In this document: one piece after another, positions 5,043 to 5,147 of the stretch
Position numbering within the stretch: the first letter of the stretch is position 1
Layout of the letters: each line of letters opens with the position of its first letter
NCBI GenBank assembly: GCA_003158495.1
Contig: PMJT01000018.1
Location: 8,999-14,145 of the forward strand
DNA length: 5,147 bases
From: Chloroflexota bacterium
GTDB lineage: Bacteria; Chloroflexota; Limnocylindria; Limnocylindrales; CSP1-4
Direction of reading: 5' to 3'
The notes under the pieces: model-generated
What the model saw: only the letters and a program-made list of their open reading frames with translations
What the model was told of the DNA's origin: nothing
The model's database searches: none
Translations under genes and position numbers: made by a program

Positions 5043-5147
5043 TCAGTCGGAGACCTCGGTCGCCGCGGGCGGAGCGGCGACCGACTCATCGAGCGCGGCC
5101 GCAGCCGGGGGCCGGTGCTCACCCGTGCGCCGCGCGAAGACGGCCGC
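5043..5147 (-). CDS. C-terminal end of a convergent gene, product unknown (partial)
   Basis: The minus frame is open from the right edge to TGA at 5045-5043 and gives 34 residues. It begins AVFARRTGEHRPP and continues through an Ala/Pro-rich stretch to end PPAATEVSD. Thirty of the 34 codons end in G or C, as in the clear genes of this window, and the frame stops just before the citrate synthase end. Both points favour a real convergent gene. The visible part looks like a flexible, acidic-ended tail with no domain to identify. An 11-bp inverted repeat (5056-5066 with 5074-5084, 7-base loop) lies inside its last codons. The frame is short enough that chance is possible. Confidence 0.5.
   Translation of the reverse strand, partial: AAVFARRTGEHRPPAAAALDESVAAPPAATEVSD
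5056..5084. repeat. 11-bp perfect inverted repeat near the right edge
   Basis: TCGGTCGCCGC (5056-5066) and GCGGCGACCGA (5074-5084) are exact reverse complements around a GGGCGGA loop. It lies 37 bases after the citrate synthase stop and, on the other strand, inside the last codons of the convergent partial gene. It could stall or end transcription coming from citrate synthase. No T-run follows the stem (CTCATC), so a Rho-dependent or RNA-stabilising role is as likely as intrinsic termination. Confidence 0.45.

Noticed and set aside
1..5147. Search for tRNA genes, CRISPR repeats, IS ends, toxin-antitoxin pairs or defence genes
   Set aside because: No T-loop-like GTTCGA-type signature in a cloverleaf context, no regularly spaced repeats, no transposase or defence motifs were seen on either strand.

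Overview
This is a GC-rich bacterial chromosomal window with strong G/C bias at third codon positions. The gene types (a NarL-type sensor kinase with a GAF domain, a MarR regulator, a short Zn-ribbon protein, a GlsB/YeaQ-type membrane protein and a short-form citrate synthase) fit Chloroflexota or Actinomycetota, but no marker here settles the phylum. There is no sign of phage, transposons, CRISPR arrays, tRNA or rRNA.

Layout from left to right. (1) 1-1166, minus strand: most of a membrane-bound sensor histidine kinase whose ATP-binding domain runs off the left edge. (2) 1167-1435: a 269-base divergent spacer. (3) 1436-2265, plus strand: a MarR-family regulator and a four-cysteine Zn-ribbon protein, joined by an ATGA stop/start overlap. 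A GC-rich hairpin that looks like an intrinsic terminator follows (2287-2312). (4) 2487-2771, plus strand: a three-helix GlsB/YeaQ/YmgE-type small membrane protein with its own good ribosome binding site. (5) 2772-3824: about 1.05 kb with no gene I can support, holding a perfect 8-bp hairpin and a possible decayed reading frame. (6) 3825-5018, plus strand: a complete citrate synthase-family enzyme. (7) 5043-5147, minus strand: the C-terminal 34 codons of a convergent gene that enters from the right edge.

How the parts may work together. The kinase probably signals to a response regulator beyond position 1, where the next gene of its minus-strand transcript would lie. The MarR gene looks self-regulated: a 9-of-10 inverted repeat is centred on its start codon and lies just downstream of a plausible -35/-10 pair. 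Its mRNA would then be leaderless or nearly so. The Zn-ribbon protein is translationally coupled to it and may share its regulation. The GlsB-like protein and citrate synthase look like separate transcription units.

I found no convincing new multi-gene system. The observations most worth checking are the palindrome over the marR start codon, the MarR/Zn-ribbon pair, glutamate at the catalytic aspartate position of the citrate synthase, and the structured but gene-free 1 kb before it.
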